Positions 9,991-21,135 of a stretch of DNA of 64,000 bases are shown in pieces (position 1 is the stretch's first letter; every line of letters starts with the position of its first letter). Source of the DNA: Branchinecta lynchi (lineage: Eukaryota; Arthropoda; Branchiopoda; Anostraca; Branchinectidae). Position numbers and translations under genes: made by a program. Location of the stretch: positions 806,001-870,000 of the forward strand of contig JAKZAP010000011.1 of assembly GCA_023053575.1 (NCBI GenBank), read 5' to 3'. The notes below the pieces were generated by a model. The model had not been told where the DNA came from. It did no database searches and worked only from the letters and a program-made list of their open reading frames with translations.

Positions 9991-11282
9991 GCGTACTCGG
10001 TGAGTTAAAACAACACTATTTTGCAAACAGTTAATCCCTGGGAATATTTTCGATGTCTTCTTTCATTTTTTGTTTGTGTTGCTGTTGAGGACAGTGATGT
10101 TTGATGCCTGAAATTTTGTCTCGCATTGACAATGACCAACGGCAGAGAGTGGGTTTATCTGATGCAGAAGCTAAAGATCATGTAGTCCATTTTTAAAGAC
10201 GAAAATAATAAATCCAAATAATCTGTTCGATGTTTCTGGACGACATAAGCCTTCTCCAGGGGTGTAACTAAGAGGGGAAGGTCGTGATGAGCTTTAGCGC
10301 ATAACTTTTCGCTAGCCGATATTAACGATGCCCACAGGTCCCATTCAGAAGCGGATGAATTAAGCAATTCGACTTGTCTTCACTAACCCTTGCTCCTAAC
10401 CGCAATCAGTGTATGGTTTTCGTTCGAAACGACTTTCCTTTAGCGGAATAACTTACTGACCCCTCACAGCCACCCTCTTGCATTTACCGAGAGGTGTGTG
10501 TTTGCGCCCTCTTATCGTTTCTTATTGAATATCGTGCAATTCATGCATTCAGTTGCCGTCTTCACATTGCAAGCAGTTTCTTCATGTTTGTCTTGTTGTA
10601 GTGGCGACGCAGGTTGCTGTTGTGTGATTGTTATGTAAAGGGTGGAAGTGTGGAAGTATGCTGTCTGACGAATCGTAAGGAATATTGTAGGACATGAAAC
10701 ATACAGACTCATTATCGGTAAATAAAACAGTGCTTTTTCTTTTCATACGTGTTTGCCAAGCTCGTTAATATCTGGTTGCCTCGATCCTGATAGCAGTGAT
10801 TGCATCCATTTGTCCCGAGGTTTCAGCCTATCCTGTTTTTATTTGTACTGCTATCAGTGCTATTAAGATTAGAAAGTACTACCTTAGTTCGTACTTTGGA
10901 GCGAATAAGGTCCATGATGTGTCTGTAATGCTCCAGTTTTGGTTGTTTGATGGTCGTTTGATTGCGGAGTTTATTTTCTGTTCTTGATTTTGACGGGTCA
11001 CCAAGATTGCAATAGGCTACCATCGATATCTGAATGGGTTTTTCTCCCTTTGTCGAAGTGAGCTTCGAGTATCCCATGGATCCAGGCGAGGCGGTTTCTA
11101 ACTTTAGCTGGTTCCAGTCGTTCCGGCCCATAATGAGCTGGGGAAGGAAAAAAACTGGCAACTCTTGATCATTAGTTGCGTTTTTGATTGCCGTTCCTGA
11201 TCTCAGTTCTTCTTATTTCTCGTTTTCGATCACCTTCCGAGTTCGCAGTTTGTTTAATTGTCGTTTTTGCTGAAACGGAGAC
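9991..11282. other. No gene recognised
   Basis: Short frames at 10155-10367 and 10823-11161 (both minus) show no family I know. The latter contains LPQLIMGRNDWNQLKLE, faintly like a retroelement protease end, not enough to call. Confidence 0.4.
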
Positions 11283-11455
11283 CCAGGGTTGGTCACCAAA
11301 AGTAACTTCGTACACCCTGGGAAGTAACCCAATAGTATCTCAAAGTAACACAATGTAACCTAATGTAACCCAATGTAACCCAATGCAATGTAACCGAGTG
11401 TAGCCAAAAGTAACCCGAAGTATCCTGAAGTAACTCGTACACCCTGGTTCTTGGA
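11283..11455. repeat. GTAACCCAAT short tandem repeat between inverted ends
   Basis: About twelve degenerate 9-11 bp units (GTAACCCAAT, GTAACACAAT, GTATCCTGAA) lie between CCCAGGGTTGGTCACC and CGTACACCCTGG, which pair as inverted ends. Confidence 0.7.
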
Positions 11456-12266
11456 GACAAACCCTGGACGGAGACTGTGTCAGTTCTCGGTTCTACTTCT
11501 ACAACACCTGCGAGTGAAACGGCAAACTGTGACGCAGACGCACGTCCCGGTCCGAGTTCGCCTGTTATGAATAAATTAACCCAACAAAATTGAAAGTCGT
11601 GGAAAGTGTACTTGGAATGGATGAATGCAACTTGTATATTTCAACTACAAGAATTGCCTTTTCACTGTCAAATGTAACTACCCTTTACTGACTTATTTAG
11701 CTGATTTTATTAATGATTCACCGGAATGCTTATTTTCCGTTTTTATTCACCTGCGTCTTGAAAGGGCGAAGGCGTCAGGCGAACCGAGTGTAAAAACAGA
11801 AATTAAGCTTCAACTGCGAACTCACAGGGAAACTTACACAGGCGATCAAAACGCAACTTAAGTCAAGAACTTTCCTGTTTTCGGTAGTAAATTCTGAAGC
11901 AATCAGCACGCGAAGTAAGAGGGACCAGCAACCCGAACTTGTTTCTCTTCCAATAAAATCCTCAGAGTGGTATCGGAGGTCATTCGTCCCTTATTTTATT
12001 ACGCATCCTAACTCTCTTAATATTTTCGTTTCGTTCTTGCGTTTTCAAGTGTATCTCCCTAAGGTGTGCCAATGTTATAGTAAAGGTTATAGAGAGATTG
12101 CACCCTACCCGAGGAAAACGGATATTGCTACTCCATCATCAACATTGAAATTAAATTATTGGCGTTTGATCATCACTATTAGCCAGGGACTTGCTGGAAA
12201 TGTTAATTGGGCTATTCCTTAATCGTATAATTTTATTTTTGCAAAAGAGTTTCCATGGAAGTAATA
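11456..12266. other. No gene recognised
   Basis: Frames at 11625-11861 and 12037-12222 are short and unfamiliar. CCAATAAAATCC followed by TGGTATCGGAGG near 11950-11975 resembles a poly(A) signal and a tRNA primer site of an LTR element, but no LTR pair or pol gene is visible. Confidence 0.35.
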
Positions 12267-12392
12267 GCTTGAAGGCTCCAAACACAAAAATGGAGTCTCG
12301 AATCCTATTGGTCGGTTATGACGTGTAATCCAAAAATCAACCAATAGAAGCAGTATTCGTTTTTGTAGTGGAAGTTTCAAGCCTTCAAACTC
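12267..12392. mobile_element. Small imperfect palindrome (MITE-like)
   Basis: GCTTGAAGGCTCC...CCTATTGGT on the left is mirrored by ACCAATAG...GGAAGTTTCAAGCC on the right. About 125 bp; no target duplication identified. Confidence 0.5.
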
Positions 12393-12755
12393 CCATTTCT
12401 GATGAAATTTTTTTTATAAAACTGTGATTACACAATTAAAAAAAAAAACAACTAGGAATCGTTTCCAGCTATTTACAGGCTTATAATAGTAATAAAACAA
12501 GGATAAATTGGTCTCAAGCCGAAAGCCCAATACTTCACGATGTTAAATTACTCTTTTTTTTTACTCTTATCCGTTTTCGTTGGGTAGGCTGCAATCTCTC
12601 TTTAGTACAGTCTACTGTCCACGTCAAGGTCCACATGAATTTAGACGTTGAAGAGGGAACTGAAGTTTGCATGATTTTGGCGTGGGCCTACGGGAGTTGA
12701 GCTAATGTTTTAACTGACTCACCAAAGCTAGCCTGCACGAAGTCTCGATTAGCCT
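12393..12755. other. Unassigned spacer
   Basis: AT-rich with A/T homopolymers. No gene or named repeat seen. Confidence 0.4.
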
Positions 12756-13264
12756 ACCTACTCCATAGATGGGCGAATCCGGATTCGGATTCGAATCCAG
12801 GGTTCGTCCTCTTGGCCGGATTCGAATCTTCTTCTTATCAGGCTGGATTCGGTTCCGGACTGATGTCAAACCCTGAATCTTACGAATCCGCTCCAGTTTC
12901 TAATCTTTTCCCATTTGTCCACATTGGGCTTAAGGTTTGGTTGCCAAAGAAAGAAAATTTTGAGGAAAGGAGATATTAAGGGAGGAAAAAGTAAAGAAAA
13001 TTCTATGGTTTTAAGGATGTGATGAAAAAAGGTAAAATGAGAAAATAGGCTAAAAGAGGAAATGTTAAAGAATTTTAAAAATTAAATGTAGAGATAGAGG
13101 AATGTGTAGGTGACGCTAAATATATAGGTCGGTCATTGAAAAAAATTTAAAATATTAGATGTTAGGACCGTTGGCGTCACCGAGGGAAAGTGGAAGCGTA
13201 GTCACCTGACCAAATCGTATTGGACAGTAAGAACGGAAAAGATATTACGCGGCAAAAAAAAAAA

Positions 13265-14335
13265 GTAACATCGTTGATTCAGCGAGGGAAAGACACAGAC
13301 CTTTGCAAAAGCTATCAGCCAATTACAGTTTCTTGTACCATAAGCAAGATCTTGGAAATCTTGGAATAGCCTAGGTCCTCATTCCAGGATTCGTTGAAAA
13401 GTTTCGTTTTGGTTCAATGCAGCTTATATTCCGTTCGAGCGCCAGTTGTGCACTCGCTCATCGCATATTGACAAAAATGATGAAGCAGGTTACTCGCGAC
13501 ACGTCTGCTATTCATATATGTTTTATAGATACAGCTGGTGCTTTAGACAATCCAACGCATTCTCAGGCCCTATTTTCTTTCACAACTTCTGGCGTGACTT
13601 GTCTGTCGTCAGTCTGTTAAAATTTTGGTATGGTCATTCTTCAGTAAGGTTCAAAGGGCATGGGGGCTTGTCAGAGATTATTCCTGTCCGTACTGTTCTT
13701 AGCCAGGGGGAGTCTTATCCCCCTATATCTTCAGATCGGCCATATCTTCTTGTCTCGATTCTTTACACCCGACAAACTTTTATAAAGGTCATGCCTCCAG
13801 CTTAAAAAAGAAAAGAAAAAAAGGTTATGTTCTTAATGACCCTCAAATTCATTCCTGGTTGCCGAAAGGAAACCCATACTATAACAAGCACAAATTTCAT
13901 TCTTCATTCTTCAGCTGGATCGTTTTAAAGAATCGTCATCATATCATGGTTTTCCGAGATCTTCAGCATCACATAGTTTGTTGTCTCACCAAAGAAGGCA
14001 TACTTCAAGAGGGATGTTTTCAATAAGACATGTAGGAGTAGCGATATGGAATGAAATACCTCTGTTTTTTTAGGAATGCACAACCCTTCACTCTTTTAAA
14101 AAACTAAAGAGTCATTTTCAAGTGGAAGTAGTTGAGAGTTGGTATTTGTAAATGTATTCAAACAATAATGTTTCTTTTTATGTTTGTTCTAAAAGGGAGT
14201 ATTATTGAATGAGCTCCTTATTTGTATGTTCGTTCCCGAAGGCCACAGGGCCTTTTTTTAGGCGAACATGCAGTTAGTTCCAGGAAGTGTAGTATTTTTT
14301 TGTGTTAATAAATAATCTGAAAAACCTGAAAAATT
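13265..14335 (+). pseudogene. CR1/jockey-type non-LTR retrotransposon remnant
   Basis: Degenerate reverse transcriptase: SYQPITVSCTISKILEIL, then ALAHRILTKMMKQVT...ICFIDTAGALDN (where a family member would have F-D-x-x-K-A-F-D), and LLKFWYGHSSVRFKGHGGLS...VLSQGE. After frameshifts, the C-terminal RRHTSRGMFSIRH-GVAIWNEIP appears near 13990-14080. The 3' end has a stem-loop (AAGGCCACAGGGCCTTTTTT) and an AATCTGAAAAACC tail. Confidence 0.75.
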
Positions 14336-14408
14336 GAATCTGAAAACCTAGAATGTGGTTTAGATCGTCCAGTGATCTCCCGTCCGTGTTCTCCCTGCCG
14401 TTCTTTTT

Positions 14409-15506
14409 TGGGATCCCAAAACGTAAGTGGAGGGATACCTATGACATCACAAAAGTTGTCCGTCTGTCCGTCTGTAAGCACTATAACTCTCGAAGGGAAT
14501 GAGATATTTTGATGAAACTTGGTGAGAGGATTGTTTGGGTCAAGAGTAAGGTCAAGTTCGTAGACGGGCTCTGTAGCCCTATATTTAGGGGTAGGGGAGG
14601 GGGTTTAATGTAAGGGACAAATGAAATATTTTTAAACATATAATGTGATAGTCGAGTATGGGTTAAAAAAATATGCTGAACACGATGGTGAAAACCATTT
14701 CTCATCGGACAAGTAGTTCGCCCGGAATCCGGCCAAAACCGGAAAGTTTGTTAAAAGTAAAAGTTTTATTTGAAGTTGATTAGATGTTTGATTTAGGGAT
14801 AAGAAGACATGCCGAACATGATGGTGAAACACATTTGTTCGCGGGACAAGTAGTTAGCCCGGAATCCGGCCAAAACCGGAAAGTCTGTTAAAAGTAAAAG
14901 TTTTATTTGAAGTTGATTAGATGTTCGATTTAGGGATAAGAAGACGTGCTGAACACGATGGTTTGAAGTTGATTAGATGTTCGATTTAGGGTTAAGAAGA
15001 CGTGCTGAACACGATGGTGAAAATCATTTTCTCGCCGGGCAAGTAGTTCGCCCGGAATTCGGCCAAAACCGGAAAGTTTGTTCAAAGTAAAAGTTTTGTT
15101 TTAAGTTGATTAGATCTTTGATTAAGGGGTAAGAAGACATGCTGAACCCTTATGGGAACAGCACTTTCTACCAGGACAACTTGTTCGGCCGGAATCAGGC
15201 CAAACCGGAAAATTTGTTAAAAGCTAAAGTTTTATAGATGACAGATTTAGGGGTAAGAAAACACGCTGAATCTGTGTATGACAATCTTTTTTATTTGGAC
15301 ATATAGTTCGTTCGGAATCCGGTTGAAACCGGATTTTTTTTATAAGTTGAACTTTTACTTGAGGTTGATTAGATGTTCTTTATACGGATAAGGTGATACG
15401 CTGAATTCGTTTCTGACCTTTTTTTTCTGGACAAGTATGGTAGTTTCGCAATTGTCTGGATCAAATATTAGATTTTTGGGATCCCATCGAAACCTTTGGT
15501 CTTGTT
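14409..15506 (+). mobile_element. 1-kb GGGATCCC element, copy 2
   Basis: Complete: begins TGGGATCCCAAAACGTAAG, ends GGGATCCCATCGAAACCTTTGGTC. It has the CCGTCTG head and five ~130-bp body units. A stretch near 14960-15010 is duplicated. Confidence 0.85.
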
Positions 15507-15660
15507 TCATGTGATCTGTCTCATGTTCGTCTTAGACGAGTGCTTATGTATCAATGTTTGATTTGGGGTCTCCCCCTTAGGGCAGGCGAAAGCTTTATGG
15601 GGTGGCCCCTGTTCACATATGTACACTTTTTGTAATAAATTATCTCTCTCTCTAACAGGC
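15507..15660. other. Possible LINE 3' tail
   Basis: GTACACTTTTTGTAATAAATTA followed by a CT repeat at about 15645-15657 looks like a retrotransposon 3' end. Weak. Confidence 0.3.
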
Positions 15661-15835
15661 ATCAGTGGCCTCAGGCATCAGTACTTTTTTGTCAGCTCTG
15701 ATTTTTAAACTGTGATTTTGTTAAGGTCGGATTCGAATCCGGATTAAGATCCTCGGCATGAAAAGGTGGATTTGGATTCGGATTCGAATCCTTTCATGAT
15801 GTGATTCGCCCAGCTCTGACCTACTCACTGTGAGC

Positions 15836-16131
15836 GTGTTCCACCCTACTTACCGTAGTTACTACGCATGACGTCACAAATTCTGGCTTTTTCCGTCAAG
15901 GCTGGAACGATTTTTCTGTTTTCCCGCAGAATATCATGCCACGGGCGAATCCGACCAATCACGATTGAGAGATCCATAGTTACTACGCTTACTACGCTCC
16001 CGAGCGTGGTAAGCAAATAGTTACTATTAGTTACTATTTCGAGCCGGTTGGAACGGTCAGCGTAATAACTTTTGGTGAGGTTGGAACGGAAATAGTAACT
16101 AATAGTTACTATTGGTACGAGGGTGGAACAC
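15836..16131. mobile_element. GTGTTCCACCCT MITE, copy 1
   Basis: The ends GTGTTCCACCCT/AGGGTGGAACAC are inverted. Inside are repeated AGTAACTATTAGTTACT palindromes, TGGTAAGCAAATAG and GGCGAATCCGACCAATCACG. Copies lie at 23957-24247 (inverted) and 18884-19110. Confidence 0.85.
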
Positions 16132-16379
16132 ATTCCCAGCTTTCAGACACAAACCCTCGTACGGTCTTGTACCGTAATTCCATACAAGCGTGACATCGCA
16201 GCCATCTGATCTATTTTACCTCAGAAAACGAAAAATTGTAGTTTATTTCTATCGGTGAGGTATATATTTTAATATAAATATATAGAAAGCGCGTTTACAT
16301 TCATAAAACACCTAGGGACAATCAAATCGTATGATAGATAGATAGATAGATGTTTAATGAAGCCCTTGGGCCATGAACA
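16132..16379. other. Spacer with GATA repeat
   Basis: A short (GATA)n run at about 16332-16350. Otherwise nothing seen. Confidence 0.5.
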
Positions 16380-17434
16380 AAACAAGACCAAATGTCGCGA
16401 TGGGATCCTAAAAATCTAATATTTGTATATATTTTATTCATTAATATTTGATTCAGACAATCGGGTCTTGTCTTCGCCAGATCCAATCTTGGACAGGCTA
16501 ATCATCATAGAAAACCAAGTTCAGATATACCTCTATAAGCCATATCTATTTTGACGATACTGACCGAGACTTCCTGCCGATTTCTGACCAAACTACTAGT
16601 CCAGCAAAAATAAAATTCAGAAACAAAACCAACGTATCTCCTTATCCCTATAAAGAACATCTAATCAACTTTTAATAAAAGTTTGACTTAAAAAAAATCC
16701 GGTTACAACCGGATTCCGGAATAATTATGTGTCCGGGTAAAAAACCATTGTCATATACCGACTCAGCCTCTCTTCTTACCCCTTAATCTGTCATCTAATA
16801 GAACTTTTGCTTTTAACAAATTTTTCGGTTTTGGCGGATTCCGGGCGAACTAGTTGTCCCGTGAGAAAATGATTTTCACCATCGTGTTCGGCATGTCTTT
16901 TTACCCATAAATCAAACATTTCATTAACTTCAGATTAAACTTTTACTTTTATCCAACTTTCCGGTTTTTGCCGGATTTCGGACTACCTACATGTTCGGCG
17001 AGAAAATTGTTTTCACCATTGCGGTCAGCATGTCTTCTTACCCCTAAATCGACCATTTAATCAACTTCAAATAAAACTTTTACTTTTAACCAATTTTCCG
17101 GGTTTTGCCAGATTCCGGACAAACTACTTGTCCGGAGTGAAAATGGTTTTCACTATCGTGCTCAGCATGCCTTCTTACCCCATAATCGACTATCACATTA
17201 GCTGTTTAAAAATATTTTGTTTCTCCCTTAATTTGAACCCCCTCCCCCACCCCTAAATATGGAGCTGCATAGCCCATCTACGAACTTGACCTTACCGTTG
17301 ACCCAATGAATTCTCACACCAATTTTCATCAAAATATCTCATTGCCTTCGAGAGTTATCGTGCTTATAGACGGACAGACGGACATTTTTGCCATGTCATA
17401 GGTATCCCTCCACTTACGTTTTGGGATCCCAAAA
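16380..17434 (-). mobile_element. 1-kb GGGATCCC element, copy 3 (inverted)
   Basis: Starts AACAAGACCAAATGTCGCG and ends CTCCACTTACGTTTTGGGAT-CCC. Five ~130-bp units are visible as CATCGTG...AGCATGTCTTCTTACCCC. Confidence 0.85.
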
Positions 17435-17439
17435 ACACA

Positions 17440-18020
17440 AAACAGTACATCATTTACATTCATTACACGAGCGAACTTTTAATCAACATAAAAACAACTC
17501 CCTTCAATCTCCAGCTAACCTCACATACTTTTAATTATCTTACTTAAATGGTTCATAAATGCACCAATCCTGCATATACTTCTAGGGTTTGTACCAAGGC
17601 CGTATTCAGGGGGGGGGGTTAGGGGGTTGACCCCCCCCCCCCCGAAACATACAAAAATACTCAATTTTCGAGGCTTTTCCCTTGATCTATGTCTTTTTTG
17701 CACTTTTTTGTGCGACCCCGCAGCCAACCCCCCCCCCCGAAAGACACCCCCCCCAAAAAAAAAAAAAAAAAATTCCTGGATACCGGCCTGGTATGTACTA
17801 TTGAGTAGCTCCTTTACTGACATAATTATTCCATTCAAAAACATCTCACGCGGGACAGATAACTCCTGGCACTTGTAAAGAATGGGGTCCAGCTCCCCTA
17901 CCTCAACTTCACAAAATTTACAAATCCGATTATCCCTTATCCCTGACCTTTTAGTATCCCAGATATTCCCCAAAACTGGAAGACAGTTTGCTGGCAGCTG
18001 AATCCGCAATGAATGCAAAA
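17440..18020 (-). pseudogene. Non-LTR retrotransposon C-terminal fragment
   Basis: Minus-strand reading MHSLRIQLPANCLPVLGNIW, then RICKFCEVEVGELDPILYKC: the Cys-Cys-(His lost)-Cys knuckle found after the reverse transcriptase of some LINEs. It is interrupted by the hAT MITE at 17595-17790. A similar fragment lies at 42075-42370. Confidence 0.6.
17595..17790. mobile_element. G-run hAT MITE (CCGTATCCAGG type), complete
   Basis: The left end CAAGGCCGTATTCAGG and the right end CCTGGATACCGGCCTG are inverted. Target duplications GTTTGTAC/GTATGTAC (7/8) lie at 17587-17594 and 17791-17798. Four G or C runs of 7 or more bases lie inside. Confidence 0.85.
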
Positions 18021-18530
18021 CTCGTTAAGGTAAATTAAATATAAAATATGTGTGTATGCTGGGTCCTCAATCACGACGTCACTGTTTACGTCACGACTGT
18101 ATGAATTCCGAAACAATTTAGTCAACACCCCTCGTACTCGTACGTTCGTATATTTTCGAAACAACGCCAGCGGAGCTTCCATTCGAGACGGAGTTAATTT
18201 ATTGAAGTGTAATCGTTAATAGGATGCGGAACACTTGGTTGTATTCAATTTCTATCCATTTTTTTGACGATCGCAGGCGGCCGACTTCAGTCTCTAACGT
18301 ATGTTCAAGCATGTTTGTTTAAATAAGTCTGGGGTTTGGAGTAGAATCTGAGAGGAGAATGACTGGTGTAGAAACGATTGGCTACAGGGGTTTAAGCTTG
18401 CCAGGGACGTCTACATTGTCGGTACGTTAGATCTCAGTCGTTTCTAGAATCATAAAGCTGTCTTCGAATGTGTCCCCCCCCCCCGCATCGGCGGCTTACA
18501 TTGTTCACGACTGATTCAGCTTAGTACTCA
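18021..18530. other. Unassigned spacer
   Basis: No gene or named repeat recognised. Confidence 0.4.
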
Positions 18531-18534
18531 GTGC

Positions 18535-18775
18535 ACCTTATTCCAGTTCAGCGCTCCCAGTGAACTAGTTTCTGAAAGTTCCCCGTTATGCCATTGTCAA
18601 CAAAAGCGACAGAGAGAGATATAGTAAAGTATGGATCCACAAGGTAACGGTTAGTTCACCTTATTCCAGTCCGTCGCTCCCAGTGAACTAGTTTCTGAAA
18701 GTTCTCCATTATGCCGTTCTCATCACTAGTGACAGAGAGATAGTAAAAGATGGACCCACAAGGTAATGGTTTCAG
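18535..18775. repeat. 119-bp tandem duplication with ATG-donor words
   Basis: GCTCCCAGTGAACTAGTTTC and the following text recur with a 119-bp period. Each copy contains ATGGATCCACAAGGTAAC or ATGGACCCACAAGGTAAT, that is, an ATG, three codons and a splice-donor-like GTAA. Confidence 0.65.
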
Positions 18776-18883
18776 TCTTCGTATTTCTTTCTTCTTTGCA
18801 CTGCACTTATTACCCGTGCAGTCTGTTATTGGTTTGCAAACAGAACTGTTAACCCTTGAAACAGCCTTACAGCCCCTCGGCGT

Positions 18884-19110
18884 CAAGGCTGGAACACCTT
18901 TTTCTTTTTCGGTCAAATATCATGCCACGGGATAATCGTACCAATCACGTTACAGAGATTAGTAGTTGCGACACTTACTACGCTCCCCAGCTTGGTAAGC
19001 AAATAGCTACTATTAGCTACTATTTCGAGAAGGTTGGTATGGTCAGCGTAGTAATTTGTAACGAGGTTGAAACGAAAATAGTAACTAATAGCTAATAGCT
19101 GTGAACCGAT
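18884..19110. mobile_element. GTGTTCCACCCT MITE, truncated copy
   Basis: Shares CAAGGCTGGAACACC, AATATCATGCCACGGG, CTTGGTAAGCAAATAG and AGTAACTAATAG with 15836-16131. The outer ends are lost. Confidence 0.7.
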
Positions 19111-19149
19111 TCTTACTTACATGTCCCTCTCCCGTGATAGACATCAAGT

Positions 19150-19345
19150 TCACCGGAAACAAATAATGGGTACACCAACTAGCAAAAGTTGCAAACCCAT
19201 CATCGCTGAAGATGATATCAGCTTTATTACTTACAAGTCCCTTACCTATCTTACTATTGGGAACCAAACTGCTCTTACCATCGAACACACTGGAAACAAA
19301 TAACAGGTACACCAACTAGCAAAAGCTGCAAAACCCCTCGTCGTC
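19150..19345. repeat. Diverged tandem duplication
   Basis: GGTACACCAACTAGCAAAAG and the text around it occur twice, about 145 bp apart. Confidence 0.55.
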
Positions 19346-19918
19346 GAAGATGATTATGAGCTAACAGTCGACTGTTGCGAACAAGTCCCCTACATGTCTC
19401 ACAACTGGTATCGCCTATTTTTGCTTTCAGTGTGTACCTTACTACTGAAGTTGTCAACCCATTGAAATTTTCAAACTGGTGCATCTTATGAAGGAATTTT
19501 TGTACCAAAAAATGGATGGCATATACTTTTATCAGCTCGTCAACGGCTATCGATTGCCGTCGAAAAAAAAATTCTACCTATCTTAGTTCAAAAGTTGACT
19601 TTTTGCCGTAGGCCAACTTTCCAACGTCACCACTTAGAAAGGAGCAAAGGATAAGCTCTAGTTTCTTTAGCAATGAGAGAACTTTTAAAGTATAAGAGGC
19701 ACACCTGATACCATTTCTCTACCGCAAACCCAAGTGCAAAAAAAAGAATGATAAACTCAGTTGAAATCGCGAACAGACATGGATAGATACAATAGATGGC
19801 AGCTCTTTCGGAACCGTGGGAAAAAGCCACTTTTTTGTTTCTGTAGATTTTTCTATTTATCACTCAAAGAAGATGGCTGTGGGGCCGGATAACTGCCGCA
19901 TATATATTTAACACTTAC
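19346..19918. other. Unassigned spacer
   Basis: No gene recognised; short frames on the minus strand only. Confidence 0.4.
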
Positions 19919-20231
19919 AGATGTTGGTCCATCTTCAATTTGAAACTGCTACCTGCCTGCTTGCGTGCTAGAACGGAGCTTTCCACTCGAAAGCAGAAAC
20001 ATGGTTTGATGAAACGAAAGGTTCTACACAACTTCAGATAGTCCTCTCTGACATGGTCTATATATAACTCCACTTCACTTCGCACACCGTAGGCTCTGGC
20101 CCGAGGACAAGCAAAAACCATCCTTATTGGACCAAGGCAAGAGTTCTGCGGATCTTTCCAAAATGTAATGTCATATTCATCAATCCGGCCTAAGGTCCAC
20201 ACCTTTCCGTAAAAACCGCACAGGTTAGATC
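19919..20231 (-). CDS. Exon-like open frame, unrecognised protein
   Basis: The minus-strand frame reads SNLCGFYGKVWTLGRIDEYD, ITFWKDPQNSCLGPIRMVFA, CPRARAYGVRSEVELYIDHV and onward to SSFKLKMDQHL for about 100 residues. It ends at a GTAAGT donor whose TAA is the in-frame stop, and opens after a TAAG acceptor-like site with a T-rich stretch before it. Amino-acid use (many W, Y, F, C, few low-complexity runs) is more protein-like than the transposon shadows around it. I do not recognise a domain. It could be an internal exon of a minus-strand gene or a transposase fragment. Confidence 0.35.
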
Positions 20232-20539
20232 CTTACCATTTACCAGGAATAAAATGAAATCGGAGGGCTAGGAAAAAAACAAAACAAAAAAAAACGAGGA
20301 CAAAACCAAAGTGTTGCTCTCGCAACACAAATAATTAAAACTAACTACTTTATCAAGCAGATAGACGTACAGCTTAGTAAATAATGTCAAGGATGTAAGC
20401 CTGAAGTTCTGCTTATTTAGGCTTGATTTGGATTTCATTTTTATTTTTCAAGTATTTGAAATCGCCGCCAAAAACAAAGGGCGGTGTTTCCGCGAGTTTC
20501 AACTTTTGGATCGAGTGTGTGGCACATACTCTCTTTCCA

Positions 20540-21135
20540 TGGCAAATTCGCAGAAATGTGGAGCATGCAAATATGCATCGGAAAAACATCTTTGATCTTG
20601 GCTAACTTCTGTCTTATTCCTAGAACCGTAAATAGTCTTTGGAGTTTGGGCGCAACATCTTTCTGTTTTTGTTGATCTTTGTTTAACCAAAATATTAGCC
20701 TCCTTTTTAAATGTCCTTTGTAAAGACAAGAAATAGGGTAGGTTCCACAGAAATGTGGAGCATGCAAATACGCATCGGAGAAACACCTTTGATCTTGGCT
20801 AACTTCTGTCTTATTCCTAGAACCGTAAATAGTCTTTGGAGTTTGGGCGCAACATCGTTCTGTTTTTTGTTGATCTTTGTTTAACCAAAATATTAGCCTC
20901 CTTTTTAAATGTCCTTTGTAAAGACAAGAAATAGGGTAGGTTCCACAGAAATGTGGAGCATGCAAATATGCATCGGAAAAACAACTTTGATCTTGGCTAA
21001 CTTCTGCCTTATTCCTAGAACCGAAAATAGTCTTTGGGCGCAACATCTTTCTGTTTTTTGTTGATCTTTGTTTAACCAAAATATTAGCCTCCTTTTTAAA
21101 TGTCCTTTGTAAAGACAAGAAATAGGGTAGGTTCC
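20540..21135. repeat. 198-bp tandem repeat, three units
   Basis: AGAAATGTGGAGCATGCAAA recurs at 20552, 20749 and 20947. The third unit lacks about 8 bp. The period is a multiple of three, which leaves a 225-codon minus-strand frame open; I regard that frame as a by-product. Confidence 0.85.

Larger units (their letters stand above)
12764..15818. mobile_element. hAT-like element, 3.05 kb, with nested insertions
   Basis: The left end CATAGATGGGCGAATC and the right end GATTCGCCCAGCTCTG are inverted. Perfect 8-bp target duplications ACCTACTC lie at 12756-12763 and 15819-15826. The subterminal text is GGATTCGGATTCGAATCC on both sides. The interior is occupied by a LINE (about 13265-14335) and a 1-kb GGGATCCC element (14409-15506); no transposase remains. 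Confidence 0.85.

Noticed and set aside
10823..11161. Retroelement protease fragment on the minus strand
   Set aside because: Only a weak IMGRNDW-like string; no catalytic D-S/T-G seen.
11940..11980. LTR-retrotransposon primer site (TGGTATCGGAGG after AATAAA)
   Set aside because: No matching LTR, gag or pol nearby; a short chance match is likely.
15846..16133. 95-codon minus frame
   Set aside because: Lies inside the GTGTTCCACCCT MITE; TNSNYLLTT repeats follow the AGTAACTATTAGTTACT palindromes.
20441..21118. 225-codon minus-strand frame
   Set aside because: Explained by a 198-bp tandem repeat whose period is a multiple of three; no domain. Kept only as a low-interest observation.
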